In this document: piece after piece, positions 17,802-29,100 of the stretch
Layout: each line of letters starts with the position of its first letter
Numbering within the stretch: the first letter of the stretch is position 1
Assembly: GCA_040753075.1 (NCBI GenBank)
Contig: JBFMHA010000002.1
Coordinates: 62,001-126,000, forward strand
Direction: 5' to 3'
Origin: UBA6814 sp040753075
Lineage (GTDB): Bacteria > Desulfobacterota > Desulfovibrionia > Desulfovibrionales > Desulfovibrionaceae
Length of the DNA: 64,000 nt
Translations under genes and position numbers: made by a program
The notes under the pieces: generated by a model
What the model was told of the DNA's origin: nothing
Databases searched by the model: none
Seen by the model: the letters and a program-made list of their open reading frames with translations, nothing else

Positions 17802-18626
17802 GTGACGGTGCGCACCTGGGCCGAGGCCGGCGCGGACAGCGCGGTGTGGCGGGGCATCTCCGCCGCGCCGCAGCGGGTGCTGGTCCTCGATTTCGACGGC
17901 ACCCTCTCTCCCTTCGTTCCCGATCCTGTCCAGGCCCGGCTCTATCCCGGGGTGCGGGAGCGGCTGGAGGCCCTGCTGGATGCGGACTGCTGCCGGGTGG
18001 TCTTCGTCACCGGCCGGGAATGCGAGGTGCTGCTCGGCCTGCTGGGCCTGTCCCGGCAGCCCGAGGTCTGGGGCAGCCACGGCGGAGAACGCCTCTTCCC
18101 GGACGGCCGGCGGGAGAGCCTGTCCCCGAGGCCGGAACAGGCCGCGGGGCTGGACGCAGCCGAACGCCTGGTGCGGGACCTGGGCCTGGAGGCATGTCTG
18201 GAGCGCAAGCCAGGCTGCCTGGCCTTCCACCTGCGCGGCCTGGAGCCGACCCGGGCGCAGGCGGCCAGGCGGCAGGTGGATGCGGCCTGGTCCGGGGAGG
18301 CCGGCCGGTCTGGCCTGGAGCTGCACGGCTTCGACGGCGGCCTGGAGCTGCGCCTGCCCGGGGCGGACAAGGGCCGGGCCGTGCGCGCCATTCTGGACGA
18401 GTGCGAGCCCGGTGCCGCGGTCTTCTATCTGGGCGACGACCTCACCGACGAGGACGCCTTCGCCGCCCTGGGAGAGGTGGGCGTCGGGGTGCTGGTGCGG
18501 GCCGAGCCCCGGCCCAGCCGGGCGGCGTGGCGCATCGCGCCTCCCGCGGAACTGCTGGCCTTTCTCGACGCCTTTCTCCGCGCATGCGTCCAGGCCGGCC
18601 CTTCCGCTCCGGCTTCCTTGCCATAG
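17802..18626 (+). CDS. otsB: Trehalose-6-phosphate phosphatase
   Basis: The 274-residue HAD-superfamily enzyme removes phosphate from trehalose 6-phosphate. The nucleophile motif is LDFDGTLSPF, and the C-terminal acidic motif YLGDDLTDEDAF binds Mg2+. The intervening KPGCLAFHLRG segment is typical of the cap domain. GTG is the start, four bases after the DUF2062 gene. It forms a pair with otsA about 80 bp downstream; together they make the osmoprotectant trehalose. Confidence 0.95.
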   Translation: MTVRTWAEAGADSAVWRGISAAPQRVLVLDFDGTLSPFVPDPVQARLYPGVRERLEALLDADCCRVVFVTGRECEVLLGLLGLSRQPEVWGSHGGERLFPDGRRESLSPRPEQAAGLDAAERLVRDLGLEACLERKPGCLAFHLRGLEPTRAQAARRQVDAAWSGEAGRSGLELHGFDGGLELRLPGADKGRAVRAILDECEPGAAVFYLGDDLTDEDAFAALGEVGVGVLVRAEPRPSRAAWRIAPPAELLAFLDAFLRACVQAGPSAPASLP

Positions 18627-18705
18627 GCCCCGGCCTCGGGTAGATGCTGGAGCTGAATCGCTCAACGTTTGCGCCCTGTTCGCGCGGACAAGCCGCAGGA
18701 GTCAC

Positions 18706-20175
18706 ATGCCGTATCAGGATACCAGGCTGGTGGTGGTCTCCAACCGCCTGCCCGTGGCCGTGGAGGGCGCGGGGCCGCAGGCGCGCATCACCGCAGGCAA
18801 GGGCGGGCTGGTCACGGCCCTGGCGCCGGTGTTGCGGGACCGGGGCGGGGTGTGGATCGGCTGGTCCGGAGCTCCGGGCCAGACCGGCCTGGAGGGGCCG
18901 TTGCGCGCCTTTTCCGAGGAGGCCGGCTATTCCCTGCACACCGTGGAGCTCACGGAAGGGGAGGTGCAGGGGTTCTACCTGGGCTTCTCCAACGAGGTGG
19001 TCTGGCCCCTGTTTCACGACTTCCAATCCCGGTGCAACTTCGTGCCCGGGTACTGGCGCAGTTATCTGGAGGTGAACCGCAAGTTCGCCGCGGCCATCAC
19101 CCGGCACAGCCGGCGGGACGATTACGTGTGGGTGCACGACTACCATCTCATGCACGTGGCCCGGATGTTGCGCGAGCAGGGGGAGGAGCGGCGGCTGGGC
19201 TTCTTCCTGCACATTCCCTTCCCGCCCCCGGACATCTTCTTCAAGCTGCCCTGGCGCTCGGAAGTCATCCGAGCCCTGGCGGAGTTCGACATGGTGGGGT
19301 TCCAGACCATACGCGACCGCCGCAATTTTCTGCATTGCCTGGCCATGCTCTGCCCGGAGTCGCGAACTCTGGGCCGCGGGCCGGTGATGACTGCGGCGGT
19401 GGGGGAGCGCAAGGTGAGAGTCGGGTATTTCCCCATCAGCATCGACTTCCGGGATTTCTCCAGCCGCGCCCGGACCCCTAGGGCGGCCGAGGCCGCGGCT
19501 GCGCTCCAGGGCGATCTGCGCCACCGGACCATCGTGCTCGGCGCGGACCGACTGGACTATTCCAAGGGCATTCCGCAGCGCTTCGAGGCCATGCGGTCCC
19601 TGCTGAGCCGCTACCCCGAATTGCGCAACCGCATCTCCCTGCTTCAGATCGTGGTCCCGAGCCGCGAGGACCTGCCCGAATACCAGGCCATGAAGGAGGA
19701 GATCGACCGGCTGGCCGGAGACATCAACAGCCAGTTCGGCGAGCCGGGCTACATGCCCATCCAGTACCTCTACCGCAACCTTGACCGGGACGAGCTGGTG
19801 GCGGCCTATCGGGCGGCGGGCATCGGCCTGGTTACTCCGCTGCGCGACGGCATGAACCTGGTGGCCAAGGAATACTGCGCCTGCAACATCGACGAGCAGG
19901 GGGTGCTCATCCTTTCGGAGTTCGCCGGGGCCGCGGCCCAACTCCAGGGCGGGGCGCTCCTGGTCAATCCCTACGACGTGGAGGGCGTGGCCGACGCCAT
20001 GCGTCAGGCCATCCTCATGGCGCCCGCAGAGCGCCGGGCGCGCATGCACCGGATGCGGGCCGGGGTGCGCCGATACGACATCTTCTGGTGGGTGGACTCG
20101 TTTATTCAGGCGGCGTTCGGCCGGCACCTGGAGGAGTTCCCCCAGGCGGAGATGGCCTACCACGCCGAGCGCTGA
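18706..20175 (+). CDS. otsA: Trehalose-6-phosphate synthase
   Basis: This 489-residue GT20 glycosyltransferase joins UDP-glucose to glucose 6-phosphate. Family motifs are VVSNRLPVAV at the N terminus, VHDYHLMHVA, the FFLHIPFPP loop, LGADRLDYSKGIPQR and TPLRDGMNLVAKEY. The start ATG at 18706 matches the usual OtsA N-terminus (MPYQDTRLVVVSNR). Gene order otsB-otsA and the same strand imply a shared transcript. Confidence 0.96.
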   Translation: MPYQDTRLVVVSNRLPVAVEGAGPQARITAGKGGLVTALAPVLRDRGGVWIGWSGAPGQTGLEGPLRAFSEEAGYSLHTVELTEGEVQGFYLGFSNEVVWPLFHDFQSRCNFVPGYWRSYLEVNRKFAAAITRHSRRDDYVWVHDYHLMHVARMLREQGEERRLGFFLHIPFPPPDIFFKLPWRSEVIRALAEFDMVGFQTIRDRRNFLHCLAMLCPESRTLGRGPVMTAAVGERKVRVGYFPISIDFRDFSSRARTPRAAEAAAALQGDLRHRTIVLGADRLDYSKGIPQRFEAMRSLLSRYPELRNRISLLQIVVPSREDLPEYQAMKEEIDRLAGDINSQFGEPGYMPIQYLYRNLDRDELVAAYRAAGIGLVTPLRDGMNLVAKEYCACNIDEQGVLILSEFAGAAAQLQGGALLVNPYDVEGVADAMRQAILMAPAERRARMHRMRAGVRRYDIFWWVDSFIQAAFGRHLEEFPQAEMAYHAER

Positions 20176-20186
20176 GGTCCCGACAC

Positions 20187-21014
20187 ATGCGCCGTCCTTC
20201 CCGCACGCCGCGCGCCGCGGCCTTGCCTCGCGCCAAGAAAAGCCTGGGCCAGCACTTCCTGCACGACGCCGGAGTCTGCCGCCGCATCGTGGCCGCCCTG
20301 GACATCGGAGCCCAGGACCGGGTGCTGGAGATCGGCCCGGGGCCTGGAGCCCTGTCCCGCTGGATCGCCGAGGCCGCGCCCGCAGCCTATGCGGTGGTGG
20401 AGAAGGACACCGCCCTGGCCCGGGAGTTCGGCCGCATCTATCCCCGGGCCGCGGCCGCCGCGGCCGACGCCCTGGACTGCCGCTGGGAGCGCCTGGTCCC
20501 GGAGGGAGGCTGGAAGCTGGCCGGCAACCTGCCCTACAACGTGGCCTCGCCCCTGATCTGGGAGATCGTGTCCCGCTGCCGGGGCTTGGAGCGCCTGGTG
20601 TGCATGGTGCAGAAGGAGGTGGGCCGCCGCCTGGCCGCTGCGCCCGGGAGCGGGGAGTACGGGGCGCTCTCGGTGTGGGTGCAGAGTTTCGTGGCCGTGC
20701 GCCGGCTTTTCGACGTGGGGCCGGGGGCCTTCGTGCCCAGGCCCAAGGTGGATTCCGCGGTGCTCGTCCTCACCCCGCGCTCCGCTGGCCCCCTGCGCCT
20801 GCCGGCGGGCGGGGCCTCCTTCCGCCCCGCCGCCTTGTCCGGGCTCCTGCGGATGTGCTTCCAGCAGCGGCGCAAGCAGTTGGGCACCATTCTCAAGGGA
20901 AGGTGGGGCACGGAGGTGGAGGCCTGGTTTGCAGCCCGGGGCCTCGCTGTGTCCGCCCGGCCCGAGGAGCTTTCTCCCCTGGATTTTCAGGAGTTATCTA
21001 ACATTCTTGAATAA
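20187..21014 (+). CDS. rsmA: 16S rRNA dimethyladenosine transferase
   Basis: The 275-residue methyltransferase dimethylates A1518 and A1519 of 16S rRNA. It has KKSLGQHFLHD at the N-terminus, SAM motif VLEIGPGPGALS and catalytic NLPYN; PRPKVDSAV lies later. The start is the ATG at 20187, 11 bp after otsA. A basic extension of about 15 residues precedes the core. A probable terminator follows. Confidence 0.96.
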   Translation: MRRPSRTPRAAALPRAKKSLGQHFLHDAGVCRRIVAALDIGAQDRVLEIGPGPGALSRWIAEAAPAAYAVVEKDTALAREFGRIYPRAAAAAADALDCRWERLVPEGGWKLAGNLPYNVASPLIWEIVSRCRGLERLVCMVQKEVGRRLAAAPGSGEYGALSVWVQSFVAVRRLFDVGPGAFVPRPKVDSAVLVLTPRSAGPLRLPAGGASFRPAALSGLLRMCFQQRRKQLGTILKGRWGTEVEAWFAARGLAVSARPEELSPLDFQELSNILE

Positions 21015-21341
21015 TGGTATTTTATTGTTTCGCGCCAGAGTCAGGGCTTTGGGCCCGCGACCGGGTCGAAGACGAAAAAACCGCTCGTGGTGCGGGTTTA
21101 CGCCGGTTTTTTTTGGGGAAAACCTCTGGACATGCCCGAGGGTTTGCTTTAATGCGTGCTGTTGAGAGCGCGCCGGAAAAGGCCTGAACCGTTCCGGTCC
21201 GCCCGGCCCCCCGGCCGCTTTTCAGTGAAATCCCTTGTGGTCGCGCGGAGACGTCTGGTGCGCCGACTCTTCCCGAGAGAGACGGATCGGGCTGCAGAGG
21301 CGCGTCAGAACAGGTAAATTCTCTTAAGGAGGAACGGACTG
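21015..21341. other. 327-bp non-coding stretch between rsmA and the HU gene
   Basis: I see no gene here. It contains a terminator-like structure (see 21075-21114) and then about 200 bp of leader for the HU gene, which probably holds its promoter. I could not define -35/-10 boxes with confidence. The start is AT-rich compared with the surroundings. Confidence 0.6.
21075..21114 (+). terminator. Probable terminator after rsmA
   Basis: An AAAAAACCG arm and a matching CGG plus T8 arm enclose a GC-rich segment, and the run of eight T at 21107-21114 ends it. The stem proper is short, so strength is uncertain. Confidence 0.6.
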
Positions 21342-21614
21342 ATGACTAAGGCTGATCTGGTTGTCAAGATCGCGGAAAAGGCCAACATCACCAAAGCCAA
21401 TGCCGAGCGCGCCCTGAACGCCTTTCTCGACACTGTCGAGGCGACCCTGGTCAGCGACGGCAAGCTGACCCTCACCGGCTTTGGCACCTTCATGGTCGAG
21501 GAGCGCAAGGCCCGCACCGGCCGCAATCCCCGCACCGGCGCCAAGATCAAGATCCCCGCGACCAAGGTGGTCAAGTTCCGCCCCGGCAAGCTGCTCAAGG
21601 ACGCCGTGAAGTAA
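21342..21614 (+). CDS. hup: HU-family histone-like DNA-binding protein
   Basis: The 90-residue protein is a standard HU: MTKADLVVKIAEKA at the N-terminus and GFGTFMVEERKARTGRNP at the DNA-binding arm. It bends and compacts DNA. An excellent TAAGGAGGAAC ribosome-binding site precedes the ATG. It could be either HU or an IHF-like paralogue; the arm sequence favours HU. Confidence 0.95.
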   Translation: MTKADLVVKIAEKANITKANAERALNAFLDTVEATLVSDGKLTLTGFGTFMVEERKARTGRNPRTGAKIKIPATKVVKFRPGKLLKDAVK

Positions 21615-21641
21615 CGCTTTTCATCTGTCTGGAGAAGAATC

Positions 21642-21824
21642 ATGATCCATGGCGAAACGCTGCACAGCACCCTGCCCTGGGACATCCCCTGGTGGATGCC
21701 CGACCATGTGGTGTTCTTCTCGGTCCTGTACCTGGTCCTGTTCATCATCGGTAATGCGGTGGGCTTCGCTGCGGTGAAGGCCTTCCTGGACACCGTTGTC
21801 CACAAGGGTCACGAGGCCCATTAG
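21642..21824 (+). CDS. 60-residue single-span membrane protein
   Basis: The protein has a Trp/Pro-rich amphipathic N-terminus (DIPWWMPDHV), one clear transmembrane helix (about 23-46), and a short His-rich tail. A GGAGAAG site lies 8 bp before the ATG, and a strong terminator follows the stop. It is 27 bp after HU and probably on the same transcript. I do not recognise the family, but the ribosome-binding site, the terminator and the clean helix support a real gene. Confidence 0.75.
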   Translation: MIHGETLHSTLPWDIPWWMPDHVVFFSVLYLVLFIIGNAVGFAAVKAFLDTVVHKGHEAH

Positions 21825-21851
21825 GCCTCAGGCTGTTTTTCAGTTCATCTG

Positions 21852-21887
21852 GGTTCGGCCCGTCCTGCGGGGTGGGCCGAACCTTTT
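21852..21887 (+). terminator. Terminator after the 60-residue membrane protein
   Basis: A perfect 10-bp stem (21852-21861 with 21874-21883) is followed by TTTT. Confidence 0.9.
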
Positions 21888-22007
21888 GGTGTTTTCTGGA
21901 AATAGCCATTTCTCTTGACCTCGTCCTTTCCTTCGTGTACTTTTTTCAGTTCGCGACGTGGTGAGCGCAGGCTTTGCCTGCGGCCACGACCCAAGGGGGT
22001 GATGTTC

Positions 22008-22208
22008 GTGCCCGGAGTCCTGCTCGACGACAGCGAAAACTTCGACATCGCACTGCGCCGTTTCAAGAAACAGGTGGAGAAGGCCGGTATTCTCTCCGAA
22101 CTCAAGAAGCGCCAGCACTACGAGAAGCCCAGCGTCCAGCGCAAGAAGAAGCGCGCCGCCGCCCGCAAGCGGCTGCTCAAGAAGATGCGCAAGATGAACA
22201 TGGGCTAG
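22008..22208 (+). CDS. rpsU: 30S ribosomal protein S21
   Basis: The 66-residue basic protein matches S21: an acidic start followed by FDIALRRFKKQVEKAG, LKKRQHYEKPS and a Lys/Arg-rich tail. The start is the GTG at 22008, not the ATG at 22002. The AAGGGGG site (21993-21999) is 8 nt from the GTG but only 2 nt from the ATG, and family members begin MPGV. S21 helps in 30S initiation. It heads the rpsU-dnaG-rpoD type region. Confidence 0.95.
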   Translation: MPGVLLDDSENFDIALRRFKKQVEKAGILSELKKRQHYEKPSVQRKKKRAAARKRLLKKMRKMNMG

Positions 22209-22259
22209 CGTCCCCCCCTTTGGAGGCCCCTTGCGGCCTTCCTGTTCGACGATTCGCGA

Positions 22260-22297
22260 GCGGGGCCGGGCATCCGGCCCCGCCGCCTGATTTTTTT
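22260..22297 (+). terminator. Probable terminator between rpsU and yqeY
   Basis: A perfect 10-bp stem (22260-22269 with 22274-22283, loop GCAT) is followed seven bases later by seven T. The gap to the T run weakens it, so partial read-through into yqeY is likely. Confidence 0.65.
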
Positions 22298-22356
22298 CAG
22301 AACGTGTCCCTCACCCTTTGGCCCCGCCCGGCCGCCGCCTTCCGGAGGTGCTCGCC

Positions 22357-22803
22357 ATGAGCCTCGCCGACCGCATCGAAAAGGATTTCATCATCGCCTA
22401 CAAGGCCAAGGACGAGCTCAGCGTCTCGGTCCTGCGCATGCTCAAGACCGCGGTCAAGAACCGCCAGGTGGAGCTCATGCGCCCGCCCACCGACGAGGAG
22501 GTGCTGGCGGTGGTGGCCAAGCAGGTCAAGCAGCGCCAGGAGTCGGTGGAGCAGTTCACCGCTGCCGGCCGTTCCGACTTGGCGGCCAAGGAGGCGGCGG
22601 AAAAGGCCGTGCTCGAGTCCTACCTCCCGGCCCGGCTTTCGGACGAGGAGCTGACCGCCCTGGTGGAGGAGGCCGTGGCCGCCTCCGGCGCCGCGGGCAT
22701 GAAGGACATGGGCAAGGTCATGCAGTTGGTCATGGTCAAGGCCGCCGGCCGCGCCGACGGCAAGCTTCTCAGCCAGTTGGTGAAGAGCAGGCTCTCGGCC
22801 TAG
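22357..22803 (+). CDS. GatB/YqeY domain protein
   Basis: The 148-residue protein has the YqeY fold alone, a domain also found at the C terminus of GatB and involved in tRNA contact. Family motifs are LRMLKTAVKN, RQESVEQFTAAGR, and GMKDMGKVMQLVM. Start ATG at 22357 has GGAGGTG upstream. Its function as a free protein is not established. It lies between rpsU and mutS2 as part of the macromolecular-synthesis cluster. Confidence 0.92.
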   Translation: MSLADRIEKDFIIAYKAKDELSVSVLRMLKTAVKNRQVELMRPPTDEEVLAVVAKQVKQRQESVEQFTAAGRSDLAAKEAAEKAVLESYLPARLSDEELTALVEEAVAASGAAGMKDMGKVMQLVMVKAAGRADGKLLSQLVKSRLSA

Positions 22804-22806
22804 GCC

Positions 22807-25107
22807 ATGTCGCGCAAGTCCTCCCAGCTTTTGGAATTCCCCAAGGTCCTGGCGGATCTGGCCGGGTACGCCCGGTCCGAGGCCGGGGCTGCGGCCTGTC
22901 TGGCCCTGGCTCCCCTGGAAGGCCCGGACCAGCCCGGCCGGGAATTGGCCCTCACCCGGCAGTGGATGGCCTTTCTGGCCGAGCAGCGTCTGGAGTTGGA
23001 GAGCTTTCCCGACCTGGACGGCCTCTTCGCCTATCTGGCCCGGCCCGCCCAGCTCCTGGACCTGGACGCCCTGTTCGCCCTGGCCCAGGTCCTGCGGCAG
23101 GCCAAAGTCCTGCGCGAGGCCCTGGCCGCGGCCGAGCCCGGCCGGTTTCCGGATCTGCCCGGGCTGGCCGAGTTCGCCTGGCCCCAGGCCTCGTTCTCCG
23201 GCCTGCGCCGCTGCCTGGGGAGCGACGGCCGCCTCAAGGACGAGAGTTCCCCGGAACTCTACTCGGTGCGCTCGGAGATCCGGGCGATCCACCAGCGCTG
23301 CACCAAGCGGGTGCGCGATTTCCTCACCGCCGAGGACGTGGGCCAGTTCCTCCAGGACGACTTCATGACCGTGTCCTCGGACCGCTACGTCCTGCCCATC
23401 AGGACCAATTTCAAGGGCCGGGTGCAGGGCATCATCCACGACTACTCCCAGACCGGGGAGACCTGCTACGTGGAGCCCATGTTCCTGGTGGAGCTGAACA
23501 ACCAGCTCCAGGATCTCAAGCAGGAGGAGCGCGAGGCCGAGAAGGCGGTGCTGCGCCTGCTCACCTCCCTGGCGCGCCAGGAGGAGGGGGCCCTGCGCGC
23601 GGCCTACGCCTTCCTGCTGCGCACCGACGTGCTGGGGGCCAAGGCCGCCTTTGCCGCGGCCCGCGACGCACGGCCCATCGAGATGGCCCCGGGCCTGCCC
23701 CTGCGGCTGGCCGACGCCCGCCATCCGCTCCTGTCCCTGGAGGTCAAGAAGGCCGTGCCCGTGGACATCGAGCTCAGGGAGGAGCAGCGGGCGCTCGTCA
23801 TCAGCGGCGGCAACGCCGGGGGCAAGACCGTGGCCCTCAAGACCCTGGGCCTCACCGCGCTCATGACCCTGTCCGGCCTGCCCGCGCCCTGCGCCGAGGG
23901 CAGCACTCTTCCCGGCTGGCGCGAAGTGGTGGTGGTCCTGGGGGACGAGCAGAGCATCGAGGACTCCCTGTCCACCTTCACCGCCCAGATTCGCGCCCTG
24001 TCCAACGCCTGGGAGCGCATTGACGATCGCGCCCTGGTGATTATGGATGAATTCGGCGCAGGCACCGATCCCAGCCAGGGCGCGGCCCTGGCCCAGGCGG
24101 TGGTGGACCGGCTGCTGGCCCGGGGGGCCTGGGTGGCCGCGGCCACGCATTTCCCGGCGCTCAAGGCCTACGCCCTGTCCCGGGAGGGGGTGCGCGCCGC
24201 CAGCGTGCTCTTCGACCCGGCCAGCAAGCGGCCGCTCTACCGCCTGGCCTACGACCAGGTGGGCGCGAGCCAGGCCCTGGACGTGGCCCGGGAGCATGGC
24301 CTGCCCGAGGAGGTTCTGTCCGTTGCCGAGCGCTACATGCTCCTGGACGGCGCCGACACCTCCGGGATCCTGGAGCGGCTGAACACCTTGGCCGTGGCCC
24401 GGGAAAAGGAGCTTGCCGGGCTCAGGGCCGAGCAGGGCAAGCTGCGCGAGAAGCGGGAGCGGCTGGCCGAGAGGTTCGAGAAGGAGAAGCGGGCGGTGCT
24501 GGACGAACTGCGGGCCGCGTCCCAGTCCGTGCTGCGCCAGTGGCAGGAGGGCCGCCTGGGCCGCAAGGAGGCCCTGCGCAAGCTGGCCGAGTCCCGGCAG
24601 CGGGCCGCGGACTCCGCGCCAGAACCGGCCGAGGCCGAGGCCGCGCCGATCCTGGACTGGGTCGCCCTGGCCCCGGGTTCGCGTCTGGTTCATACCGGCC
24701 TGAACAAGGCCGGGGTGGTGGTGGAGAAGGACGAGAAGGCGCGTCGGGTCAAGCTGGACCTGGGCGGGCTCACGGTCTGGGCCGAGGCGGACAAGCTGGC
24801 CCCGGCCGGGAAACCGGCGGCCCGGCCCGTGGCCCCTGCCGTATCCGTTCGCGCCGAGCGGCCCGCGGCCCTGCGCCTTGACCTGCGGGGCGAAAGGGCC
24901 GAGGCGGCGGAGGCGGCGCTGCTGCGGTTCCTGGACCGGGCGGTGCTCGCCGGCCAGGAGAATCTGGAGATCGTGCACGGCAAGGGCTCCGGCGTGCTGC
25001 GCAAGGAGGTTCACCGCATCCTGCGCGAGTTTCCCGCGGTGAAGTGTTTCTCCCTGGCTCCCGAGGATCTGGGCGGCGACGGCATGACCCAGGTGGAGAT
25101 GAAGTAG
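22807..25107 (+). CDS. mutS2: Endonuclease MutS2
   Basis: The 766-residue protein is MutS2, which suppresses homologous recombination and can act on stalled or collided ribosomes. The Walker A motif GGNAGGKTVAL is at about 333-343, Walker B IMDEFGAGTDPS near 411-422. A coiled-coil stretch follows (about 530-600). The C-terminal Smr nuclease domain (from about 690) has LDLRG and HGKGSGVLR. It starts three bases after yqeY and ends one base before dnaG. Confidence 0.95.
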   Translation: MSRKSSQLLEFPKVLADLAGYARSEAGAAACLALAPLEGPDQPGRELALTRQWMAFLAEQRLELESFPDLDGLFAYLARPAQLLDLDALFALAQVLRQAKVLREALAAAEPGRFPDLPGLAEFAWPQASFSGLRRCLGSDGRLKDESSPELYSVRSEIRAIHQRCTKRVRDFLTAEDVGQFLQDDFMTVSSDRYVLPIRTNFKGRVQGIIHDYSQTGETCYVEPMFLVELNNQLQDLKQEEREAEKAVLRLLTSLARQEEGALRAAYAFLLRTDVLGAKAAFAAARDARPIEMAPGLPLRLADARHPLLSLEVKKAVPVDIELREEQRALVISGGNAGGKTVALKTLGLTALMTLSGLPAPCAEGSTLPGWREVVVVLGDEQSIEDSLSTFTAQIRALSNAWERIDDRALVIMDEFGAGTDPSQGAALAQAVVDRLLARGAWVAAATHFPALKAYALSREGVRAASVLFDPASKRPLYRLAYDQVGASQALDVAREHGLPEEVLSVAERYMLLDGADTSGILERLNTLAVAREKELAGLRAEQGKLREKRERLAERFEKEKRAVLDELRAASQSVLRQWQEGRLGRKEALRKLAESRQRAADSAPEPAEAEAAPILDWVALAPGSRLVHTGLNKAGVVVEKDEKARRVKLDLGGLTVWAEADKLAPAGKPAARPVAPAVSVRAERPAALRLDLRGERAEAAEAALLRFLDRAVLAGQENLEIVHGKGSGVLRKEVHRILREFPAVKCFSLAPEDLGGDGMTQVEMK

Positions 25108-25108
25108 G

Positions 25109-26831
25109 ATGGGCAAGGGGTTCGATTCCGGCGGGGTGGCTGCGGTCAAGGCCCGCCTGGACCTGGTGGAGATGGTCCGCCAGTACGTGGACCTGCGCCC
25201 GGCGGGCGGCCGCTGGACCGGGCCCTGCCCCTTCCACCAGGAGACGAAACCCTCCTTTTCGGTGCGGCCGGCCGAAGGCCTGTATTACTGCTTCGGCTGC
25301 CAGGCCGCGGGCGACGCCATCGATTTCTACTGCCGGGTCAACGGGCTGGAGTTCCGGGAGGGCCTGGAGCAGCTGGCCGAGAAGGTCGGGGTGCAGCTCT
25401 CCGAGACCCGGCGCGACCCCCGTGAGGCGCAGCGCCGGGACGACCGCAAGGAGAGCCTGGCCCTGCACGGCCTGGCCCAGGATTATTACGTGCGGTGTCT
25501 GGCCTCGGCCCGGGGCGCGTCGGCGCGGGACTACATCGCCAGGCGCGGCCTGTCCCCGGAGATGGCCGAGCGCTTCGGCCTGGGGGCCAGTCCCGACGGC
25601 TGGCACGACCTGGAGAATTTCCTGCGCTCCAAGGGGCGCGAGCCCGAGGCCGGGGTCAAGGCCGGCCTGCTGGTCAGGAACGAGAAGGGCAACGTGTACG
25701 ACCGCTTCCGCGGCCGGCTCATGTTCCCCATCCACAGCCTGGCCGGCCAGGTCATCGCCTTCGGCGCGCGGGCGCTCAAGGCCGAGGACGACCCCAAGTA
25801 CCTGAACTCCAGCGAGTCGGACATCTACACCAAGGGAGAGAACCTCTACGGCCTTTTCCAGGCCAGACGAGCCATGGCCCACCACAAGGTCGGGCTGCTC
25901 ACCGAGGGGTACCTGGACGTGATGTCCCTGCACCAGTTCGGGTTCAACAACGCCTGCGGGGTGTTGGGAACGGCGTTGACCCCGGGCCAGGTGCGCCGGC
26001 TGGCCGGGTTCTGCAGCCGGGTGGACCTGGTGTTCGACGGCGACGCCGCGGGCCGCAAGGCCGCCCTGCGCAGCGCGGAGATGGTCCTGTCCGCGGGCTT
26101 GGCCTGCCGGGTGGTGTCCTTGCCCGAAGGCGAGGACGTGGACAGCCTGCTCCAGAAGCAGGGGGCGGACGCCTTCCGGGTCTGCCTGGACGCGGCCCGG
26201 GAGGGCCTGGACTACTGCCTGGACGCGGTGCGCCGGACCTTCGCGCCCAAGGACATGGTGGAGTGGGCCGCGCGGTTCCTCAAGGGCTTCTCCAAGCCCG
26301 AGGTGCAGGCCGCCTACATCCCCCGCCTGGCCGGGGGCCTGGGCATGTCCGAGGTGGAGTTCCGCCGCAACCTGAAGCTGGGCCAGGAGGCGCCGGCCGA
26401 GGCCCCGGCCGGGCCGGCCGCCATGGGCGTGGACACCGCCGAGAGCCGGCGGCGGGCCTTCGACCGTTGGGTGCTGCGTTTTGTCGTCAGGCATCCTGAG
26501 CATTTGCCCCACCTTGCCGATAAGGGAGTGCGGGAGGTCCTGTCCACGGATCGGGCACTGGCCCTGTGGGACCGGCTGGCGGGCCATCCCGAGGCCGAGC
26601 TTTTGACCGTTCTGGACGAGCAGCAGAAGCGGTTCTACATCCAGAGCCGCATGGAAGAGCAGGATGAGGCGGCGGACGTGAGCCGCCAGCTGGACGAGAT
26701 CATTGACGACGTGGACATCATGCGGCAACGGATGAGGCGGGAGGCGGGACTCTCGGCCCTGCGTTCGGCCGCTGGCGTGGAAGGCATCGAGGCCCTGAAG
26801 AAGATGCAAGCGGAGATACTTGGGAGGGCAG

Positions 26832-26839
<8 letters not shown>
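25109..26839 (+). CDS. dnaG: DNA primase
   Basis: The 576-residue primase makes RNA primers for replication. The zinc-binding domain uses Cys40, His43, Cys61 and Cys64. The TOPRIM core follows with LLTEGYLDVMSLHQFG and VFDGDAAGRKAA. The C-terminal helicase-binding domain begins after about residue 440. The stop overlaps the rpoD start by eight bases, and the classical dnaG-rpoD order is kept. Confidence 0.97.
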
Positions 26840-28610
<1,771 letters not shown>

Positions 28611-28635
28611 CCCGCACCCAAGTCACGTCAATCCG

Positions 28636-28675
28636 AGCGGCCCGGCGGCGGGTGTTCCGTCGTCCGGGCCGCTTT
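28636..28675 (+). terminator. Probable terminator after rpoD
   Basis: A perfect 10-bp GC stem (28636-28645 with 28664-28673) ends in TTT. The loop is long (18 nt) and the T run short, so strength is moderate. Confidence 0.6.
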
Positions 28676-28695
28676 CATTCAAGGGAGAACGAAGA

Positions 28696-29019
28696 ATGGA
28701 AGCTGAAGACAAGGCCCTGGCCGAGATGGACCGCGCGGAACTCCTGGAGGCCCTCTACGGTGGGCTGTACACCGTGCTGGTCGAGGACGAGGAGTACGAG
28801 GACCTGGGCCAGGTGGTGTTCGCCATCGGGCTCAAGCACTACATCGAGCAGAAGCTGGAGAAGCTTTCCGACGAGGAGATCCGCGGCCTGTTCGACAACG
28901 CCGAGGCCCTCATGCAGGGCATCCTCGAATTCGCGTCCGAGAAGGGCGTTCTGGAGTTCGAGGAGGAGTCCGAGGAGGGCGGCGAGGGATGCGGCGGCGG
29001 GTGCAGCTGCAGCCACTAG
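28696..29019 (+). CDS. Acidic protein with Cys-rich C-terminal tail
   Basis: The 107-residue protein is strongly acidic and probably helical over its first 90 residues. It ends in a Gly/Cys tail, CGGGCSCSH, that could bind a metal ion. A GGGAGAA site precedes the ATG. No family recognised. It follows rpoD after a weak terminator, and there is nothing in the context that fixes a role. Confidence 0.7.
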   Translation: MEAEDKALAEMDRAELLEALYGGLYTVLVEDEEYEDLGQVVFAIGLKHYIEQKLEKLSDEEIRGLFDNAEALMQGILEFASEKGVLEFEEESEEGGEGCGGGCSCSH

Positions 29020-29100
29020 CCGGTTGACCTTTTTGCGGGACCGGGCGAGGAAGGCCCGGGAGGAGCCTGTGGGAGACCATCCGAAACCTTCACGCCACGC

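Noticed and set aside
22002..22007. ATG at 22002 as the rpsU start
   Set aside because: It is only 2 nt from the ribosome-binding site; GTG at 22008 is correctly spaced and gives the usual N-terminus.
25117..25132. tRNA-like T-loop GGTTCGATTCC
   Set aside because: It lies inside the dnaG start (GKGFDSGG), and no acceptor or anticodon arms fit around it.
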